In this document: piece by piece, positions 60,471 through 64,000 of the stretch
How the letters are laid out: each line of letters starts with the position of its first letter
How positions within the stretch are numbered: position 1 is the stretch's first letter
DNA from: Coenobita brevimanus
Taxonomy: Eukaryota; Arthropoda; Malacostraca; Decapoda; Coenobitidae
Assembly: GCA_032717465.1 (NCBI GenBank)
Contig: CM064732.1
Coordinates: 22,404,191 to 22,468,190, forward strand
Direction of reading: 5' to 3'
DNA length: 64,000 bases
Made by a program: the position numbers and the translations under genes
Notes under the pieces: model-generated
What the model was told of the DNA's origin: nothing
What the model saw: the letters and a program-made list of their open reading frames with translations, nothing else
The model's database searches: none

Positions 60471-61324
60471 GTGTTTACATTAAGGCTGGTCAAGGAAAAA
60501 CGCTTTGAAAATACATAGGAATATCTAAATATTTGTTCGAAAATAAGAGAGAAGAAAATAAAGGAGCTCAGCAACCAGAACAGTAACTAAAACGATATAA
60601 AGAGGGTCCGGTGAAAAGGATATCCCGAGTGCATCATCGATCGATAAATCATGTTTTCACATTCGGGCTGTTCTTGGGAAAACACTTTGGAAAAACAAAG
60701 GATTTTCTAAATAAATGCTGAAAACTAAGAGAAGAAAATAAAGGAGCTCAGCAATCTGAACAGTAACTAAATCGATATAAAGAGGGGCCGTTAAAAAGGC
60801 CATCACGATCGCATTATCTATAGGTATATCACATGTGCTCGTGGGCCCTTCGGGCCCCTTGCACTTGCTCCTGCTGAGGTTCTCACGTTTATGTGCTGTT
60901 CTAGTGTAACGTTGTCATTTGGATTTTTTGCAGCTAACCAGTTGATCGTGTTATTTGCAGCTTCGGGAATGGAACCCAAGTTGTCCGAACGCAAGTCCGA
61001 AATACTTTAGCTGTACCTGTGGGCAAAAAATTCTACGGAGATCCTGCCGGGCGCCAGGAGCGGCGTTTTTTCGTCAAAATGTGATCACTCATTAAATATA
61101 AAAGTATTTCAATCGTGATGAGACCAAGTTTTTTCACATCAACGAATTTTCTGCGATTTCTGTGCCAATTTTGGTGCGATTTCAATGTGTAGTTTCGGCT
61201 GCCTAACACACACACACACACACACACACACGGGTACTGCTGTAGTATATCAGATGTGTTTACATTTTGGCTGTTCAAAGGAAAACTCTTAGAAAATACA
61301 TTGGAATTTCTCAATAAATGTTTG

Positions 61325-61357
<33 letters not shown>

Positions 61358-61440
61358 AGGAAAATAATGGAGCTCAGCAACTGGAACAGTAACTAAAACT
61401 ACATAAAGAGGTGTCGTTGAAAAGGCTATCCCAATCTCAT
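60471..61440 (+). repeat. 179-bp tandem repeat, three units, interrupted
   Basis: GGAGCTCAGCAA-type landmarks lie at 60563, 60742 and 61369. Units 1 and 2 are 179 bp apart; unit 3 is displaced by an insertion of about 407 bp plus a 14-bp duplication. Shared stretches include AAGAAAATAAAGGAGCTCAG and AACAGTAACTAAA. Confidence 0.85.
60838..61244 (+). mobile_element. Retroposon-like insertion with 14-bp target duplication and (AC)n tail
   Basis: GTATATCACATGTG (60824-60837) precedes and GTATATCAGATGTG (61245-61258) follows a 407-bp segment that carries an (AC)n run at 61206-61231 near its right end. One mismatch in 14 fits an aged target duplication, and the segment breaks a tandem array at a unit boundary. 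No protein coding. A SINE or a short LINE piece; no second copy seen here. Confidence 0.75.
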
Positions 61441-61915
61441 CATCGATCTCATTCCCCGTCAAGAGAATTCCCCGCCAAAACATCAACGTTTCTCCATCGC
61501 AACAATTCGCACCTTGGACGATTCTGCGTCATTCATACATTATTACTATTCATAACAGATGTTTATTTAATTGTCCCGAGACCGTCTGATGGTGAGATTG
61601 TGTACAATGCTGCTTCTTCCCCAAGTTTGAATACGAGTTAGAGATCACTTTCTCCAGTGACCTTGACCTATAAGCGAGATGGGCATTGGCTTAAATTAGC
61701 TTCTTTTACAGGTGTTAGGCCATTTAGATTGCCTATAAACTTGTTTTTGAATTTATTTAGGTGGGTTTAGGACTTGGTTAGGCGGTAAAGCCAAGGCTCA
61801 AAAATGCATCCCTAGCCTATACTTTAAATGTTGAATCTCTCCCAAGATACGATACCCTGCCTAGCAATGGGTTTTTACTTAACCCATTGCATCATTTAAT
61901 TGGGGTTTGCCTGTT
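61441..61915. other. No recognisable feature
   Basis: About 470 bp without a supported gene or repeat; CAGTGACCTTGACCTATAAG at 61655 resembles the motif of the 38270 tandem repeat. Confidence 0.4.
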
Positions 61916-62085
61916 TATATATATATATATATATATATAATCATATAAGCTATTTGAGTGTCCGCTGCAGGACCGGCCTATCCCTACCGAAGTGGGGACG
62001 ATACAGCCACTGTATCTCTACCAAGCGGCTTAGGTTGTCTGGTAGATATATATATATATAGGTAGATAGATAGATAGATAGATTT
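61916..62085 (-). repeat. SINE-like repeat R2, copy B, between TA and TAGA tracts
   Basis: 61945-62046 matches 33492-33595 over about 100 bp (GAGTGTCCGCTGCAGGACC, GTGGGGACGATACAGCCA, GGCTTAGGTTGTCT). It is flanked by (TA)n at about 61916-61939 and 62047-62060, then (TAGA)n to about 62083. The rest of R2 is missing. Confidence 0.75.
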
Positions 62086-64000
62086 GTGTAGTTTATCGTT
62101 CCCCCAATGATTCTTCGGAACCCAGTGTATTTGATTCCATATCCACTCAGTTGAGCAACCTTAACCTTGCCTTAGCACCGAAATTACCATTTTGGGTGAT
62201 TTTAACATACATAATGTTGAATGGTTATTGCATTCTGCCAGGACTGACGACGCTGATCTAGAATGCGAGCTGTTTGCAGAATCGTTTAATCTCACCCAGT
62301 TGGTAAAGCAACCAACCGGAATACCTGATAATCCTGACCATAATGCCCATCTCTTGGATTTATTCTTGACAAATAATCCAGATCAATACAGGATAGAGGT
62401 ACTGTCACCACTTGGATCCTCTGACCACAATCTCATCAAAGCCTCATTAGTTAATCCTCCCACACCTCCCTGTTCTGAACCTGTCAGGGTGACCCGATGG
62501 CACTTTGATAGGGCAGACTGGGATGGATTTAGAAATTATCTTGCTGACATTCCATGGCAGTCTTCCTTCTCTAGTGATCCCAATTCTACCCAGCCCCACA
62601 TTTGGGACTCAATACTAGCTGGTATGGATTTATTCATACCAAGTCAACAGTTCTTTAAAAAATCGAACTCTCCAAAATGATTTGATAGCAACTGTGCCAG
62701 AGCAACATCCCAAAAGTCATTAGCATATAACTCCTACTTAAAATAAAAAACATCTGAATCTATCTATCTATCTATCTATCTATAGCCCAACGCCCTAATC
62801 CCGCAAAGGGTGGCCGCAGACAAAACGCCTCCAAGTCGCTCTGTCACCCACCATTTGACTACCCTCCCCCCAGCTCACCTCCCCCTCCCTCATATACCTC
62901 TCAACTCCATCCCTCCACCTCATCCTCGGTCTACCTCTCCCTCTCCCTCCCTCCACCTCACCTACATACACCCTCTTAGTCTTTCATTCTCCATTCTCTT
63001 CACATGTCCAAACCACCTCAGTGTATTTCTCCTAACCTTCTCAACCACATCCACATCCACCCCACAGCGTTCCTTCACTTCTTCATTCGTCAACCTGTCC
63101 CTCCAATCACACTCCCAATTTAAAATTGCTAAAAATCATGCGAAAGCTGTTTTAAATCTATCAAAATCAAACTTTCTTTAAAAGCAAGCATCAAAACTAC
63201 TTAACATCCCTAATGACAATAGAATATTCTGGTCAGCACTTAATTCATTCAATAATAACTTTAACAAGTCATCTTCCATTCCTCCACTAAAATCTTCAGA
63301 TGGCAACATTACAAATGATCCGCGTGAGAAAGCAGATATCTTTGCTAGTACCTTTGACAGAAACTCTATCATAGATGATACCAGCCAGAATGTCCCAGTA
63401 CTAGAAATTGACTCTCCCGGAATTGCCCAAATTATAATACAGACAAGATACGTAAAATCCATCCTAGACAATTTACCTACCAACAAAGCTCCAGGCCCAG
63501 ATGGAATTCCTCCAATTGTTTTGAAAAAGTGTTCCCCTGAACTGCCTCTGTTCTAGCTAAATTATTCAGACTATGCATACGTACTTCTTTATTCCCAAAT
63601 TCATGGAAAGAAGCCAATATCCACCCAATTCCGAAGAAAGGAAGTTCGTCTGACCCCCTCGATTACAGGCCAATAGCTGTCACATCTTCTCTTGGTAAGG
63701 TATTTGAAACATTAATTAATAAGCACATTGTTAAACATCCCGAATCCAACTTAAATAGTGATAGACAATATGGTTTTCACCACGAAATATCCACCATTGA
63801 CATAGTCTCCTAACTCATACCATCCATCAATCAATGGATCTACATGGATAAACACATGCAGTAGCTCTTGATATTTCTAAAGCTTTCGACAGAGTATGGC
63901 ACCGTTCCCTGCTGTCCAAACTTCCTTGCTATGGACTAACGTCTTTTGTTCCTTTGATTTCTTCATATCTTACTGACAGGAAAATAAGAGTAAAAATAGA
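62086..64000 (+). pseudogene. Jockey-like LINE, copy 2 (endonuclease to RT), cut by the window end
   Basis: The same family as 19715-22940 but on the plus strand and 5'-truncated. The endonuclease segment (ILGDFNIHNVEW-like near 62190, LLDLFLTNNPDQYR, SPLGSSDHNLIKA) runs open to 62680, where the W of SNSPKWFDSNCAR is a TGA. The reading resumes after an inserted LINE fragment at about 63125 (NHAKAVLNLSKSNFL), continues through NIPNDNRIFWSALNSFNN and NKAPGPDGIPPIVLKKC near 63490, then decays (NYRPIAVTS-like near 63670; RT core in several frames). Pairing with copy 1 lets the frames be followed. Confidence 0.85.
62755..63125 (-). mobile_element. LINE 3' fragment inserted in the jockey-like LINE
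   Basis: Minus-strand reading gives DWRDRLTNEEVKERCGVDVD and LRWFGHVKRMENERL, the C-terminal block of another LINE family, and its 3' end runs into (TAGA)n (62755-62781 on the plus strand is TCTA repeat). It sits between two parts of one jockey-like reading frame, so it is a nested, 5'-truncated insertion. Confidence 0.75.

Overview
This is a eukaryotic window, probably from an arthropod and most likely a decapod crustacean. That is inferred from the very dense, long dinucleotide microsatellites and from the mix of LINE, piggyBac, Tigger and mariner families. I found no host gene, no rRNA, and no tRNA gene other than a tRNA-derived SINE head. Nearly everything I can support is a transposable element, usually broken, or simple or tandem repeat. 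Most long open frames here are artefacts of dinucleotide repeats or of pyrimidine-rich DNA and are not annotated as genes.

Layout. 1-3.1 kb: a complete TIR-bounded DNA element carrying a decayed PIN/FEN-like plus CXC-domain gene on the minus strand. 3.1-8.7 kb: dispersed repeats, GATA/GA/CT/TA microsatellites, a 1.2-kb pyrimidine-rich block and a SINE-like repeat bounded on both sides by TA tracts. 8.7-13.3 kb: a decayed LINE split by a 2-kb piggyBac element that itself holds a tRNA-derived SINE. 13.3-19.7 kb: microsatellites and a large inverted repeat with arms of about 0.5 kb. 19.7-27.6 kb: two minus-strand LINEs head to tail, a jockey-like copy and a nearly full-length CR1/L2-like copy with ORF1. 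28.4-33.3 kb: a deletion derivative of a Tigger element, a full-length decayed mariner with both TIRs, and a second Tigger-type (TIGD1-like) transposase.

33.3-35.3 kb: SINE-like repeats, hAT ends and an RTE-like fragment. 36-37.3 kb: a decayed gene of an uncharacterised multicopy, transposase-like family. 39.6-42.2 kb: two minus-strand LINE pieces. 43.1-46.5 kb: a complete Tigger element whose transposase frame is interrupted by five stop codons but no frameshift. 46.7-51.4 kb: a piggyBac-type MITE, a LINE fragment and duplicated segments. 52-55 kb: a pyrimidine-rich minisatellite block followed by a CR1-like reverse transcriptase with one stop codon. 56.6-60.4 kb: 2.6 kb of pyrimidine-rich DNA that switches to 1.2 kb of purine-rich DNA. 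60.5-61.5 kb: a 179-bp tandem repeat interrupted by a retroposon with a 14-bp target duplication. 62-64 kb: a second jockey-like LINE copy, itself interrupted by another LINE fragment and cut by the window end.

The elements do not form a pathway. They record layers of insertion: SINE in piggyBac in LINE, LINE in LINE, hAT in a SINE-like repeat, mariner in a TA tract. Several LINE 3' ends run directly into TA or TTA tracts, so some of the microsatellite load may have come from LINE tails. The best candidates for something under-described are the PIN/CXC TIR element, the inverted-repeat structure at 17.6-18.7 kb, the composite SINE-like/hAT repeat, and the autonomous/non-autonomous Tigger pair.
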